Shown: positions 55,841 to 64,000 of the stretch, piece after piece
Layout of the letters: every line of letters starts with the position of its first letter
Numbering within the stretch: position 1 is the first letter of the stretch
Assembly (NCBI RefSeq): GCF_002934455.1
Contig: NZ_PTIR01000004.1
Location: forward strand, 62,001-126,000
Length of the DNA: 64,000 nt
Origin: Trinickia symbiotica
Lineage (GTDB): Bacteria; Pseudomonadota; Gammaproteobacteria; Burkholderiales; Burkholderiaceae
Reading direction: 5' to 3'
Program-made: the position numbers and the translations under genes
The notes under the pieces: model-generated
Database searches by the model: none
The model's input: the letters and a program-made list of their open reading frames with translations, nothing else
Told to the model about the DNA's origin: nothing

Positions 55841-56494
55841 CTATGAATGACGCGGAGGGATCCGTTCGCCGGGCATCAGGTCGTACGGCTGCTTCCAACC
55901 CGGTAGCGATGAAATTCGGTCCATCCAGCGGGCGATGTTCGGGTGTGTTGCGGAAAAGTCGAAGCCCGTCTCCTCGGTCGGATAGAAAACATATCCGGCC
56001 ATCGAGATATCAGCAATGGTCGGCCTGTTCGCCACAATGAATTTGTTGTCGGCAAGATGGCGATCGACAACAGCAAACGCTGCTTCGGCACGGCCCCTGA
56101 AAAAAACCAGGACCTCTGGATGTGGCTGGGTTGAAGCGAATGACCGGATCCATCGGTAAGTGGCGAGATAGCTCGTGAACTTGTGATTGTCAAACAGCAT
56201 CCATCGCAAGACTTCGTGCTTTTCGTCGTCGCTTTTTGCACCGAACTTCTCGAGATGATCGGCGAGGTAGTGCAGGATGACCCCCGACTGCGACAGTTTT
56301 TTGCCAGCATGTTCGAGAACCGGAACCTCGCCCATTTCGTTGACGTCCTGTCTCCATTCGGCCGTACGCGTTGCGCCACTCATGTAGTCGACAAATACCG
56401 ACTCCCAGTCGGCATCGGCGCATGAGAGCATCAGCGCCACCTTATAAGCGTTGCCCGACTGGGCGAAGCAGTGCAGCTTGTATTCTCTACTCAT
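55841..56494 (-). CDS. glutathione S-transferase-like protein
   Basis: 217-residue GST-fold protein. The thioredoxin-like N-terminal domain includes REYKLHCFAQSGNAYKVALM and the GSH-binding VPVLEHAGKKLSQSGVILHY; the C-terminal all-helical domain contains NKFIVANRPTIADISMAGYV near residue 165. The start is set at ATG 56494 (SREYK); ATGs at 56503 and 56527 are possible. No clear ribosome binding site. GSTs of this type detoxify electrophiles or reduce disulfides; the substrate is unknown. It lies between the two glycosylase copies, the region likely acquired by transfer. Confidence 0.88.
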   Translation of the reverse strand: MSREYKLHCFAQSGNAYKVALMLSCADADWESVFVDYMSGATRTAEWRQDVNEMGEVPVLEHAGKKLSQSGVILHYLADHLEKFGAKSDDEKHEVLRWMLFDNHKFTSYLATYRWIRSFASTQPHPEVLVFFRGRAEAAFAVVDRHLADNKFIVANRPTIADISMAGYVFYPTEETGFDFSATHPNIARWMDRISSLPGWKQPYDLMPGERIPPRHS

Positions 56495-56850
56495 AGTCTG
56501 CATGTTCGAAATTGACCCATCGGCCACTGTGCCATATCATCGAGGCACTCTGGAAGCAACGTGACTTGCTTGCGGTCTTCGCCCTCAATGAATCTCTTCA
56601 TCCGGTCACCCGAGCGTGAATGCGTTGATCAAGTTTAGGCGATCAGCGCGTTTTCACACACCCTAGGTCGATTGCAGCCGCTCACCCGCATGCATCTTGA
56701 GCGTGCCGCCAAGTCACCCTTTTGCGTAACAATCACGAATTCTCAAAGCCAGATTCGTTGGCTGACGGCCATAGCCGGCCTACTGTTCTGTCAGTGCTGC
56801 TTTATAGCAGATGCGATCGCATCGCCGACGTTCCCACATCGACGCGACCG
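56495..56850. other. intergenic region between the GST gene and parE
   Basis: 356 bases with only short chance frames on either strand. No promoter, hairpin or repeat with clear meaning was seen. It is relatively A/T-rich and belongs to the accessory patch. Confidence 0.5.
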
Positions 56851-57195
56851 TCAATGGCGTGCAGGCCAGAATCCGGACGGATGCAAAGAGAAGATTTCGG
56901 TCCAGTTTTGACCGCCGTACGTGATGCCCGCGAACGTAACCGTCGACGCCGAGTCATCCACAGCGTATGCGAGGATAGTCTCCCCTTCGATGTTCCACGT
57001 TCGAAGCCCAGACATCAGGTCACCGTGACTGGTGCCACGATTCGGAAATGTGGCGAACGTTTCGCACGTATCGAACACGGTGGACCTGTAGCGATCGATT
57101 GAAGCATCCGAGCGACCATGGTCGACCATGTAGGACTCTATGTTCTGAAGCATTTCATAGAACGACTGCAAGTACTGAACTTTATACTTCCTCAC
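56851..57195 (-). CDS. parE: ParE/RelE-superfamily toxin
   Basis: 114-residue toxin with the RelE/ParE layout: YKVQYLQSFYEMLQNIESYM, FPNRGTSHGDLMSGLRTWNI and TVTFAGITYGGQNW. ParE toxins poison DNA gyrase; RelE-type ones cut mRNA in the ribosome, and the sequence does not say which. The start is GTG 57195, overlapping the upstream antitoxin stop by 4 bases (GTGA), so translation is coupled. A fragment of a similar gene survives at 54.0 kb. Confidence 0.88.
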   Translation of the reverse strand: MRKYKVQYLQSFYEMLQNIESYMVDHGRSDASIDRYRSTVFDTCETFATFPNRGTSHGDLMSGLRTWNIEGETILAYAVDDSASTVTFAGITYGGQNWTEIFSLHPSGFWPARH

Positions 57196-57482
57196 CCAGT
57201 AGGTCCCGTTTTATTCCCACGACGTTTGCGGCGCTCACGATTCAGCTTTTCCTCGATCTGCTCCCGGGTCATCGCAGTTCCCGGGTTGGCTTTGTATTGG
57301 AGGTAGGCAGGCACCACCTCCTCGGCTAGCCATTGCCGAACAGCCTTGTCCCGCTCCTTCAGCAACCGAAGCCCGTCTCTGATCACCTCGCTATCGCTGT
57401 TGTAGTCCCCGCCCGCGGTTTGCTCGCGGACGAAGTCGAGCAGTTCAGGCGTCAACGTAATCGTCAAGCGTTCGCTAGCCAT
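57192..57482 (-). CDS. parD: ParD-type ribbon-helix-helix antitoxin
   Basis: 96-residue antitoxin. The RHH N-terminus MASERLTITLTPELLDFVRE binds DNA, and the middle YNSDSEVIRDGLRLLKERDK is the ParD1 helix pair; the C-terminus (REQIEEKLNRERRKRRGNKT) neutralises the toxin. ATG 57482 follows GGGAG; the frame is open to 57611 without support. It is coupled to parE by a 4-base overlap. A 17-base palindrome at 57506-57522 is its probable operator. Confidence 0.9.
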   Translation of the reverse strand: MASERLTITLTPELLDFVREQTAGGDYNSDSEVIRDGLRLLKERDKAVRQWLAEEVVPAYLQYKANPGTAMTREQIEEKLNRERRKRRGNKTGPTG

Positions 57483-57789
57483 GATTTGGCTCCCTATCCG
57501 TTCCAGTATGACAGTATCATACACGGGTAGGACGCGCCCCACCCTATGGGCAGGATCAGTGCTCGATGTGTGTTGTCCCTCGCTGTCCCGCACTGCGGTC
57601 AAAAGCGTCACCCTATCATCGGATACATCTCAAAACCAGGAGCAAAGGAACCCCGTAGACTAGGGTCGAACGAGCAGAATTACCGAATCGCTGGTTAGGA
57701 ATTTTGGACAAGCGCGCCTCTGGATGTATCAGGACGTTTCAGGCGAGCAAACACTCCCCGAACTGCGCAGAGAACCGTCTTTCGGCGGC
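57483..57789. other. intergenic region upstream of parDE and downstream of the glycosylase gene
   Basis: 307 bases. The part next to parD holds the palindromic operator (57506-57522) and the parDE promoter. The remainder (57530-57789) has no recognisable gene or element. A/T-richer than the surrounding chromosome. Confidence 0.5.
57506..57522 (-). promoter_or_regulatory. parDE operator palindrome
   Basis: GTATGA-CAGTA-TCATAC is a perfect 6-base-arm palindrome 24 bases upstream of the parD start. On the minus strand it contains TATGAT, a good -10, so a bound ParD would block RNA polymerase. Autoregulation through such a site is usual in parDE systems. Confidence 0.6.
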
Positions 57790-58287
57790 CTACACCACCA
57801 ACCACTTGCGCAACGCTTCCCACGCCCGCAGCTTCTCGACATAAGGTACGGCCGCGTAAGCCGGACTGCTCGACGGTAATTTGACGAGGTCGAGCGATAC
57901 CCGGCTTTCCCCCAGCGCTTGCATCCCGATCCTCGCTGCGGTGCCGCCGTTGAAAGCTACCGCCGCGAGATTCGGCAACGCCGCCACGAGCGCAGCCAGA
58001 TCGTTCGTCGCATGATCACGAATCCGGCTATCAAGACTGCCCTCGCGTTTCGCTTTCGCGATCACATCCCACAGCCCCACGCGATGATCGACCAGCGCCT
58101 GCAGCCGCGCCTCGTACTCCATACCCGGCAGCGGCTCACCAATCACATCCCCGATCAAATGCCAAAATCGATTTTGCCGATGCGCGTAGTACTGCCCCTG
58201 CGCAAGCGACGCTTCGCCCGGCAGACTGCCGAGCACTAGGACGCGAGTGTGCTCGTCGACGACCGGTGCAAACGAACGCTTCAGCAT
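57790..58287 (-). CDS. hypoxanthine-DNA glycosylase (UDG superfamily, family 6-like)
   Basis: 165-residue glycosylase that removes deaminated purine (hypoxanthine) from DNA. VLVLGSLPGEASLAQGQYYA near residue 18 is the family N-terminal motif, YYAHRQNRFWHLIGD and GLWDVIAKAKREGSLDSRI are the central blocks, and VAFNGGTAARIG near residue 113 and LPSSSPAY near 137 complete the active site. ATG 58287 overlaps the ubiC stop in a TGATG junction, so translation is coupled to ubiC. A truncated second copy of its 3' two-thirds is at 55308-55694. Confidence 0.85.
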   Translation of the reverse strand: MLKRSFAPVVDEHTRVLVLGSLPGEASLAQGQYYAHRQNRFWHLIGDVIGEPLPGMEYEARLQALVDHRVGLWDVIAKAKREGSLDSRIRDHATNDLAALVAALPNLAAVAFNGGTAARIGMQALGESRVSLDLVKLPSSSPAYAAVPYVEKLRAWEALRKWLVV

Positions 58288-59003
58288 CACGATGACTTGG
58301 GGCGAACCGAATGCGGATGCGGATGCGGCGCATGCAACGGCCGCGCGAGCCGTCCGCGCCTGTCGTGAGCGGTCGCCGCTGTGTCTCCTGCCAACCGCCG
58401 CACGGCAGGTGACGCCCCCTTCTCGCGCGAGTTCCGCGCTTCGAGATGCGCCCATAGCGCCGGCAGCATGCACTCCGTCACCATCAGCGGCTTTCCGCGG
58501 CGCAGGAACACCGAGCGGCGCGCAAGGAGCCCATGCGGCGGCTGGGCCGCGATCTCGCGCCGCGCCAAGTCGAACAGCGGATGCCGCGACGTCAACCGCA
58601 CGCTGACGAGCGCGGAGCGCGACACGCTGCCATCGTCATAGAGCAGCTCGGCGAGCGGCCGGGAAGAAAGCCGACGCATCGACTGCCAGACGCCGCGGCT
58701 CGCCGCGAGCGGTGCGATGCTGTGCGCCGCGACGAACGGCACCCCCTGCACGAGCAGGACGACCTCGCGCACCCACACCCGTTCGCGCCGCGCGACCCCG
58801 AGCGCCGCCCGTTCATCGGCCCAGGCGCAGGCAACCGCCTCGCGCGTCACGCGCAACGTGACGCTGCCGAGCATCCTCAAATGCGCCGTCAAGGAACCAC
58901 CGCGCGTAAGCCAATCCTTCTGGTCGAAGGTGAACGACGGACGCGGCGTGGCACGCCACGCTCCGCGCGCGGCCGCAAGACGCAGCCGTCCTGCACGGAT
59001 CAT
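58287..59003 (-). CDS. ubiC: chorismate lyase
   Basis: 238-residue chorismate pyruvate-lyase, first step of ubiquinone synthesis (chorismate to 4-hydroxybenzoate and pyruvate). Family elements: [20 protein letters not shown] near residue 24, [20 protein letters not shown] near residue 75 (Arg and substrate loop), and [20 protein letters not shown] near residue 165, with the conserved Glu in the LxVTE element. The C-terminus has an Arg/His-rich tail not found in E. coli UbiC. ATG 59003 overlaps the htpG stop by 4 bases; it is the middle gene of the htpG-ubiC-glycosylase operon. Confidence 0.9.
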   Translation of the reverse strand: MIRAGRLRLAAARGAWRATPRPSFTFDQKDWLTRGGSLTAHLRMLGSVTLRVTREAVACAWADERAALGVARRERVWVREVVLLVQGVPFVAAHSIAPLAASRGVWQSMRRLSSRPLAELLYDDGSVSRSALVSVRLTSRHPLFDLARREIAAQPPHGLLARRSVFLRRGKPLMVTECMLPALWAHLEARNSREKGASPAVRRLAGDTAATAHDRRGRLARPLHAPHPHPHSVRPKSS

Positions 59004-60892
59004 CGGGCGAGCAGCAGCGCGTTCGTGCGCTTCACGAAGCTCGCCGGATCCTCGAGCGCACCGCCTTCGGCCAGCATCGCCTGATCGAACAGCAAGTGGC
59101 ACCAGTCGCCGAAATCGCCGCGCTCCGGCGAGATTGCCTTGACGAGCGCATGGTCGGGATTCACTTCGAGGATGGGCTTGAACTCGGGCGTGTTTTGCCC
59201 CGCCGCCTTCAGCATCCGCTGCAGATAGCCGCTCATCTCCCCCTCATCGGCGACGAGACACGACGGAGAATCGGTCAGGCGAAACGTGAGGCGGACATCC
59301 TTGGCCTTGTCCTTGAGCACGTCTTTCATCTTCTCGACGAGCGGCTTCATCGTCTCGTTCATCGCTTCGTGCGCCTTCTTCTCCTCATCGTCGAAGGCGG
59401 CGAGATCGAGGTCGCCGCGAGCAACGCTCGCCAGCGGCTTGCCGTCGAACTCGGTGAAGTACGCCAGCGCCCATTCGTCGACGCGATCCGACAGCAGCAA
59501 CACCTCGATGCCCTTCTTGCGGAACACTTCGAGATGGGGGCTGTTCTTCGCCGCTTGCCAGCTGTCCGCGCTCACGTAGTAGATCTTCGTCTGCTCGGGC
59601 TTCATCCGCGCGACGTAGTCGGCGAGCGAAACGGTCTGCTCAGGCGTGTCCGTGTGCGTCGTCGCAAAGCGCGCGAGCTTTGCGATCCGCTCGCGGTTCG
59701 CGAAATCCTCGCCGAGCCCTTCCTTCAGCACCTGGCCGAACTCCTTCCAGAACGCGGCATACTTCGCCTTGTCCTCATCGCTCTCGGCGTTCGCGAGTTC
59801 CTCGAGCATCGACAGCACGCGCTTCGTCACGCCATCGCGAATCGCTTTCACGTCGCGGCTTTCCTGCAAAATTTCGCGCGAAACGTTGAGCGGAAGATCG
59901 CTCGAATCGACGACCCCTTTGATGAAGCGCAGATACGACGGCAGCAGCTGCTCGGCGTCGTCCATGATGAAGACGCGCTTCACATAGAGCTTGAGCCCGC
60001 CGTGGCGCTCGCGGCTCCAGAGATCGAACGGCGCGCGCTTCGGCACATACAGCAACTGGATGTACTCGCTGCGGCCCTCGACGCGGTTGTGCGTCCACGA
60101 GAGCGGATCCTCGTGATCGTGCGAGATGTGCTGATAGAACTGTTTGTACTGCTCCTCGGTGATCTCGCTTTTCGGACGAGTCCATAGCGCGCTCGCCTGA
60201 TTGACGGTCTCGTCCTCCTCCTTCTCGACGAGCTCGCCCTTTTCGCTGTCCCACTCCTCTTTCTTCATGAGGATCGGCAGCGCGACGTGATCGGAATATT
60301 TGCGGATGATCGAGCGCAACCGGTACCCGGAGAGCAGCTCATCCTCACCTTCGCGCAGATGCAGCGTGATGGTCGTGCCGCGCGCTTTGCGCTCGATGGC
60401 CTCAACGGTGAAGTCGCCCTCTCCCGCGCTGACCCAGCGCACGCCTTCGGCGGCCGGCAGTCCGGCGCGGCGCGTCTCGACGGTGATCTTGTCCGCGACG
60501 ATGAACCCCGAGTAGAAACCGACGCCGAACTGGCCGATCAGCGCCGCGTCCTTTTGCTGATCGCCGGAGAGCTGCGCGAAGAACTCTTTCGTCCCCGAGC
60601 GCGCGATCGTCCCGAGGTGCGCGATCGTCTCATCCCGGCTCATGCCGATCCCGTTGTCGTCGACCGTCACGGTCCGCGCGGCCTTATCGAACGAAACCCG
60701 AATGCGCAAATTCGGATCGTCCTCGAACAGCTCGCTCTTCGCGATCGCCTCGAATCGCAGCTTGTCCGCCGCGTCCGACGCGTTCGAAATCAGCTCGCGC
60801 AGGAAAATCTCCTTGTTGCTGTAGAGCGAATGGATCATCAGTTGCAGAAGCTGCTTCACTTCCGCCTGAAAGCTGAGGGTTTCTTGTGCCAT
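59000..60892 (-). CDS. htpG: chaperone protein HtpG (bacterial Hsp90)
   Basis: 630-residue Hsp90. The N-terminal GHKL ATPase domain shows [18 protein letters not shown] (split: ELISNASDA), [10 protein letters not shown] and [11 protein letters not shown]; the middle domain contains the client region [19 protein letters not shown] and the C-terminal dimerisation domain ends near [15 protein letters not shown] 60892 gives the normal Hsp90 start [21 protein letters not shown] sigma32-type promoter lies about 40 bases upstream in the mocR gene. The stop overlaps ubiC by 4 bases. Confidence 0.97.
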   Translation of the reverse strand: MAQETLSFQAEVKQLLQLMIHSLYSNKEIFLRELISNASDAADKLRFEAIAKSELFEDDPNLRIRVSFDKAARTVTVDDNGIGMSRDETIAHLGTIARSGTKEFFAQLSGDQQKDAALIGQFGVGFYSGFIVADKITVETRRAGLPAAEGVRWVSAGEGDFTVEAIERKARGTTITLHLREGEDELLSGYRLRSIIRKYSDHVALPILMKKEEWDSEKGELVEKEEDETVNQASALWTRPKSEITEEQYKQFYQHISHDHEDPLSWTHNRVEGRSEYIQLLYVPKRAPFDLWSRERHGGLKLYVKRVFIMDDAEQLLPSYLRFIKGVVDSSDLPLNVSREILQESRDVKAIRDGVTKRVLSMLEELANAESDEDKAKYAAFWKEFGQVLKEGLGEDFANRERIAKLARFATTHTDTPEQTVSLADYVARMKPEQTKIYYVSADSWQAAKNSPHLEVFRKKGIEVLLLSDRVDEWALAYFTEFDGKPLASVARGDLDLAAFDDEEKKAHEAMNETMKPLVEKMKDVLKDKAKDVRLTFRLTDSPSCLVADEGEMSGYLQRMLKAAGQNTPEFKPILEVNPDHALVKAISPERGDFGDWCHLLFDQAMLAEGGALEDPASFVKRTNALLLAR

Positions 60893-60936
60893 GCTCTCGG
60901 TTCCCAATTTTTTGGTGAAAGAGGATTGACCGGCGC

Positions 60937-62418
60937 TCAACTGGGGACGGCCACCGCCGTTTTCAAGGGCTTCGCGCCGCGCCGGCCATCGAGATAGCCG
61001 GCGAGAAATCCAGGCAGCGCCGGATCGCCACAGTTGGCGACGTTAAAGCGCATCCAGCTCGTCGGCGACTGGTGCGGCGAAAAGAGGCTTCCCGGCGCAA
61101 GCACGAATCCGGCCTCCTGCCCGGCCGCCGCGAGCGTGTCGGCGTCGACGCCCGTATCGGCCCAGAGGAACATGCCGGCCGCGGGCATCGTGAAGAGCTT
61201 CATGCCGGCCGTCTCGAGCATCCGCGCCGCCTTGTCGCGCACGCCGTCGAGCCGCGCGCGCAACCGCTCGACGTGGCGCCGGTAGTGCCCCTCGGTCAGC
61301 ACCTTGTAGAGCAGCCGCTCGTTGAGCTCGGGTGTCGTCATGCCGACGAGCAGCTTCTGATCGGCAAGCACCCGCGCCATCTCGTGCGAGCATGCCGCGA
61401 AGCCGACACGCAAATTGCCGGTCAGGGTCTTCGAAAAGCTCCCGAGGTAGATGACGCGCTTCAATTGGTCGAGGCTTGCAAGGCGCGTAGCGGGGTAGCC
61501 CGGCGGCACGAGATCGCCATAGGCGTCGTCTTCCACGATGACGAAGTCGTACTCCTCCGCGAGCCGCAGAATGCGAAATGCCTGCGCGGGCGACACCGAT
61601 GTTCCCGTCGGGTTGTGCAGCACCGAATTGATCAGAAGCATTTTCGGCCGCCAGGTCGCGACCAGCGCCTCGAGCGCATCGACGTCGGGCCCGGCCGCGG
61701 TATAGGGCATGCCGATGAGCCGCGCGCCCTGCGAGGCGAAGCGGCCGAACATCTGGAACCAGGCCGGATCGCCGACGATCACCGTATCGCCCGCCTGCAC
61801 ATAGAGCCGCGCGATCAGATCGATCGCTTGAGTAATGCCGGAGACGAGCACGATCTGCTCGGGCGTTGCGCCGATCTCGAGCTCCGCGAGGCGCGTCTGC
61901 AATTGCTGACGCAGCGGCAAAAAGCCCTGCGCCGTACCCATGCCGAGCCACTGCGTGGCGCTTTGGCGGCCGAGCGTGCGCAGCGCGCTCGCCACGAGCT
62001 CGCCGTCGAGCCAGCGCGCCGGCAGGTAACCGAGCCCCGGCCCCTTCTCCGGGCTGCTCGTTTGCAGCGTATTGCGCACGAGCCAGGCCACGTCGATGGC
62101 GCTGCGGGCCGGCTCCGCGCGCGTCTCCTGCCGGCGCCGCGCATCGGGCGCGCCGATGGCCGAGCGCTCGCGCACGTAAAAGCCCGAGCCTCGCCGCGAT
62201 TCGATATAGCCCTGCGCGACGAGCCGTTCGTACGCCTCCACGACGGTAAACCGCGAGACGCCCTTGTCCTGCGCGAGCTTGCGGATCGACGGCATGCGCA
62301 TGCCGGGCCTGAACACGCGCTCGTCGATGCGGCGGCGGGCCCATTGGACGAGCTGATCGACGAGCGTGAGCGACGCGGCGCCGTGCGGAGCGGGAATCAG
62401 ATCGAGGGGAACGGACAT
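60937..62418 (-). CDS. MocR/GntR-family PLP-dependent transcriptional regulator
   Basis: 493-residue fusion regulator. Residues 1-75 are a GntR winged HTH ([40 protein letters not shown]); the rest is an aminotransferase class I fold with PLP-lysine Lys330 in SFSKTLTG. Such proteins sense an amino compound and control an adjacent metabolic gene. It is divergent from a DMT exporter and followed by an aminotransferase gene, the probable targets. The start is ATG 62418; the frame is open further upstream through the intergenic region. Its 3' end contains the htpG promoter. Confidence 0.88.
   Translation of the reverse strand: MSVPLDLIPAPHGAASLTLVDQLVQWARRRIDERVFRPGMRMPSIRKLAQDKGVSRFTVVEAYERLVAQGYIESRRGSGFYVRERSAIGAPDARRRQETRAEPARSAIDVAWLVRNTLQTSSPEKGPGLGYLPARWLDGELVASALRTLGRQSATQWLGMGTAQGFLPLRQQLQTRLAELEIGATPEQIVLVSGITQAIDLIARLYVQAGDTVIVGDPAWFQMFGRFASQGARLIGMPYTAAGPDVDALEALVATWRPKMLLINSVLHNPTGTSVSPAQAFRILRLAEEYDFVIVEDDAYGDLVPPGYPATRLASLDQLKRVIYLGSFSKTLTGNLRVGFAACSHEMARVLADQKLLVGMTTPELNERLLYKVLTEGHYRRHVERLRARLDGVRDKAARMLETAGMKLFTMPAAGMFLWADTGVDADTLAAAGQEAGFVLAPGSLFSPHQSPTSWMRFNVANCGDPALPGFLAGYLDGRRGAKPLKTAVAVPS
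60939..60967 (-). promoter_or_regulatory. sigma32-type heat-shock promoter of htpG
   Basis: On the minus strand CTTGAAA (60967-60961) is separated by 14 bases from CCCCAGTT (60946-60939). The sigma32 consensus is CTTGAAA, 11-16 bases, CCCCAT. It lies about 50 bases before the htpG ATG at 60892, overlapping the mocR stop codon, so the heat-shock operon has its own promoter inside the upstream gene. Confidence 0.75.
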
Positions 62419-62430
62419 GGCGGCACCATG

Positions 62431-62475
62431 AACTGTACAGAAAAGTATCGCTGCAATTGTACCGTTACTGTGCTG
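62431..62475. promoter_or_regulatory. candidate MocR operator between the regulator and the exporter
   Basis: In the 127-base divergent interval, AACTGTAC (62431-62438) and AATTGTAC (62455-62462) are direct repeats spaced 24 bases, with a further TTACTGT near 62466. Direct repeats are the usual binding pattern for MocR regulators. Inferred. Confidence 0.5.
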
Positions 62476-62545
62476 GCGCGGGCGATTAAAGTGGACGCTG
62501 CTTCTTCCTTTCAACCTCTTTCCAACAGCAACGGTCCGGACTTTC

Positions 62546-63472
62546 ATGAGGATGAATTCGCGCGAATCGCAAGGCATGCTGCTCGGTCTCGTCGGCGTGA
62601 TCGTCTTCAGCCTGACGCTGCCGATGACGCGCATCGTGGTGCAGGAGTTCCATCCATTGCTCAACGGTCTTGGCCGGGCGCTCGCCGCGTCACTGCCGGC
62701 GGGCGCGCTGCTCGCCTGGCGACGCGAGCCATGGCCGACGCGCGCGCAATTGAAGGGCCTTTTCGTCGTCGCGCTGGGTTGCATCGTTGCGTTTCCCGTC
62801 TTTTCGGCTTGGGCGATGAAGACCGTCCCGTCGTCACACGGCGCGCTCGTGGTCGGACTGCAGCCGATCTTCGTCGCGCTTTACGCGGCCTGGCTCTCGC
62901 ACGAGCGGCCATCGCCGGCTTTCTGGGCGAGCGCGGTGGTGGGCAGCGCACTCGTCGTCGCCTACGCGCTTCACGCCGGCGGCGGCGCGCTCGCCCCGGG
63001 TGATGCGCTGATGCTCGCGGCGGTGGCGGTCGGCGCACTCGGTTATGCCGAGGGCGCGCGCCTCGCGCGTCAACTGGGCGGATGGCAGGTGATCTGCTGG
63101 GCGCTCGTCGTCGCCGCGCCGTTTCTCGTCGTGCCGGTCGGCTGGCTCGGCTGGGAGCAGCATGTTCATCACCCCGGTCCGGTCGCGCTCAAAACCTGGC
63201 TTGCGTTCGGCTATGTCGCCCTTTTCTCGCAGTTCATCGGCTTTTTCGCCTGGTATGCGGGCCTCGCGATGGGCGGCACGGCACGCGTCGGCCAAGTGCA
63301 GCTGTTGCAGATCTTTTTCACGATCGCCTTCGCAACGCTCTTTTTCGGCGAGTCGGTCGCGCCGTCCACGTGGCTTTTCGCCGCCGCGGTGATCGCGACC
63401 GTACTCATCGGCCGAAAGGCGGCCGTCCGCACGGCAAGCCCGGCTCGCCCGGGCCTGCGACTGGAGCGATAA
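62546..63472 (+). CDS. EamA/DMT-family exporter
   Basis: 308-residue transporter with about ten hydrophobic segments in two EamA repeats: LLGLVGVIVFSLTLPMTRIV, FVALYAAWLSHERPSPAFWA (end of first repeat) and AFATLFFGESVAPSTWLFAA (end of second). It is divergent from the MocR gene and followed after 82 bases by a PLP aminotransferase. The trio suggests amino acid export or catabolism controlled by the MocR protein; the substrate is unknown. Confidence 0.87.
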   Translation: MRMNSRESQGMLLGLVGVIVFSLTLPMTRIVVQEFHPLLNGLGRALAASLPAGALLAWRREPWPTRAQLKGLFVVALGCIVAFPVFSAWAMKTVPSSHGALVVGLQPIFVALYAAWLSHERPSPAFWASAVVGSALVVAYALHAGGGALAPGDALMLAAVAVGALGYAEGARLARQLGGWQVICWALVVAAPFLVVPVGWLGWEQHVHHPGPVALKTWLAFGYVALFSQFIGFFAWYAGLAMGGTARVGQVQLLQIFFTIAFATLFFGESVAPSTWLFAAAVIATVLIGRKAAVRTASPARPGLRLER

Positions 63473-63554
63473 TCGCGGCTTTCGCCAAGCAACGCAGCGG
63501 GCCGCTCGCCGATGCGCTTGCCGCCGCTTCCCCAACCGCTATAAGGAGACTTTC

Positions 63555-64000
63555 ATGGATCAAAGCGACTTGCCACACCGCAACTGGCAGCTTTCCGAGC
63601 GCGCCCGCAAGCTGACGAGCTCGGCCATCCGCGAGATCCTGAAAGTTACCGAACGGCCCGAGGTCATTTCGTTCGCGGGCGGCTTGCCCGCGCCGTCCAC
63701 TTTCCCCGCTGAGCGAATCCGCGCGGCCACCGATCGCGTGCTGCGCGAAGCGCCGGCCGCCGCGTTGCAGTACAGCGCCACGGAAGGCTATGCGCCGCTG
63801 CGCGAATGGATCGCCGCACGATGCTCGACGGCAGGCGCGACGATCCGCCCATCGCAGGTGCTGATCACGACGGGCTCTCAGCAGGCGCTCGATTTGATCG
63901 GCAAGGCGCTCATCGATCCGGCAAGCCCCGTGCTCGTCGAGACGCCGACCTATCTCGGCGCGCTTCAGGCGTTTTCGCTCTACGAGCCGCGCTACGTGCA
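63555..64000 (+). CDS. PLP-dependent aminotransferase class I (partial, cut by window end)
   Basis: First 148 residues of an aminotransferase of the MocR/LysN-like fold type I group. ATG 63555 follows AAGGAG at 63543-63548. NWQLSERARKLTSSAIREIL, VISFAGGLPAPSTFPAERI and ITTGSQQALDLIGKALIDPA match this group (2-aminoadipate or valine-pyruvate type). The PLP lysine and C-terminal half lie beyond the window. It is probably regulated by the neighbouring MocR protein together with the DMT exporter. Confidence 0.88.
   Translation, partial: MDQSDLPHRNWQLSERARKLTSSAIREILKVTERPEVISFAGGLPAPSTFPAERIRAATDRVLREAPAAALQYSATEGYAPLREWIAARCSTAGATIRPSQVLITTGSQQALDLIGKALIDPASPVLVETPTYLGALQAFSLYEPRYV

Noticed and set aside
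55602-55850. Plus-strand frame between the truncated glycosylase and the GST as a possible transposase remnant
   Set aside because: I could not match it to any transposase family by eye, and it has no ribosome binding site. Left as unassigned sequence.
1-64000. tRNA, rRNA, CRISPR array, phage or insertion sequence
   Set aside because: Intergenic gaps were read by eye for cloverleaf ends, regular direct repeats with spacers, and terminal inverted repeats with a transposase; none was convincing. A covariance-model scan would settle RNA genes.

Overview
The window is about 64 kb of GC-rich, densely coded DNA. Gene content and order point to a betaproteobacterium of Burkholderia sensu lato (Paraburkholderia, Trinickia or a close relative): yebC-purD-hemF-nadD-rsfS-rlmH-maf-rng, an LPS outer-core cluster between msbA and dnaE, a second ftsK paralogue, an intracellular PHB depolymerase with a Cys nucleophile, acdS/acdR (ACC deaminase), a lone rsxB next to nth, and mctP with its DUF3311 partner. 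No rRNA, tRNA, CRISPR array or complete insertion sequence was seen by eye. The genus is an inference from gene content, not a computed placement.

Layout. 0.1-7.3 kb: a collinear housekeeping run (purine, heme and NAD synthesis, ribosome silencing factor, 23S rRNA methylation, Maf, RNase G). 7.4-9.2 kb: small accessory genes (DUF2335 pair, Gly/Tyr/His-rich lipoprotein, a 52-residue membrane protein, one unknown). 9.2-17.8 kb: msbA and LPS core glycosyltransferases with a WaaL-type ligase. 17.8-28.8 kb: dnaE, trhO, gluQ, acdS/acdR, rhlE, purT and a META-domain lipoprotein. 28.9-36.2 kb: ftsK paralogue, a lactonase-like beta-propeller, small genes and a GH15 enzyme. 36.5-51.9 kb: phaZ with a TetR regulator, rsxB-nth, a DMT exporter, two cytochromes c, a MoxR/CoxE pair, transaldolase, a FUSC exporter, DUF3311-mctP, a spermidine-synthase-like protein and two unknowns.

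52-58.3 kb is the accessory patch and the most unusual part. It holds an alpha/beta hydrolase, an internally deleted ArsR regulator, an NTF2-like protein, scrambled parD and parE fragments, an MNT nucleotidyltransferase with a frame-shifted HEPN partner behind a duplicated operator-like box, a 5'-truncated copy of a hypoxanthine-DNA glycosylase gene, a GST, an intact parDE pair with a palindromic operator, and then the full glycosylase gene. The 3' end of the glycosylase gene therefore occurs twice, about 2.5 kb apart, with parDE material next to each copy. This suggests repeated recruitment of toxin-antitoxin modules at the end of that gene.

59-64 kb: htpG, ubiC and the glycosylase form one tightly overlapped minus-strand operon whose likely sigma32 promoter lies in the 3' end of the preceding MocR-type regulator gene. 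That regulator is divergent from a DMT exporter and a PLP aminotransferase cut by the window edge.
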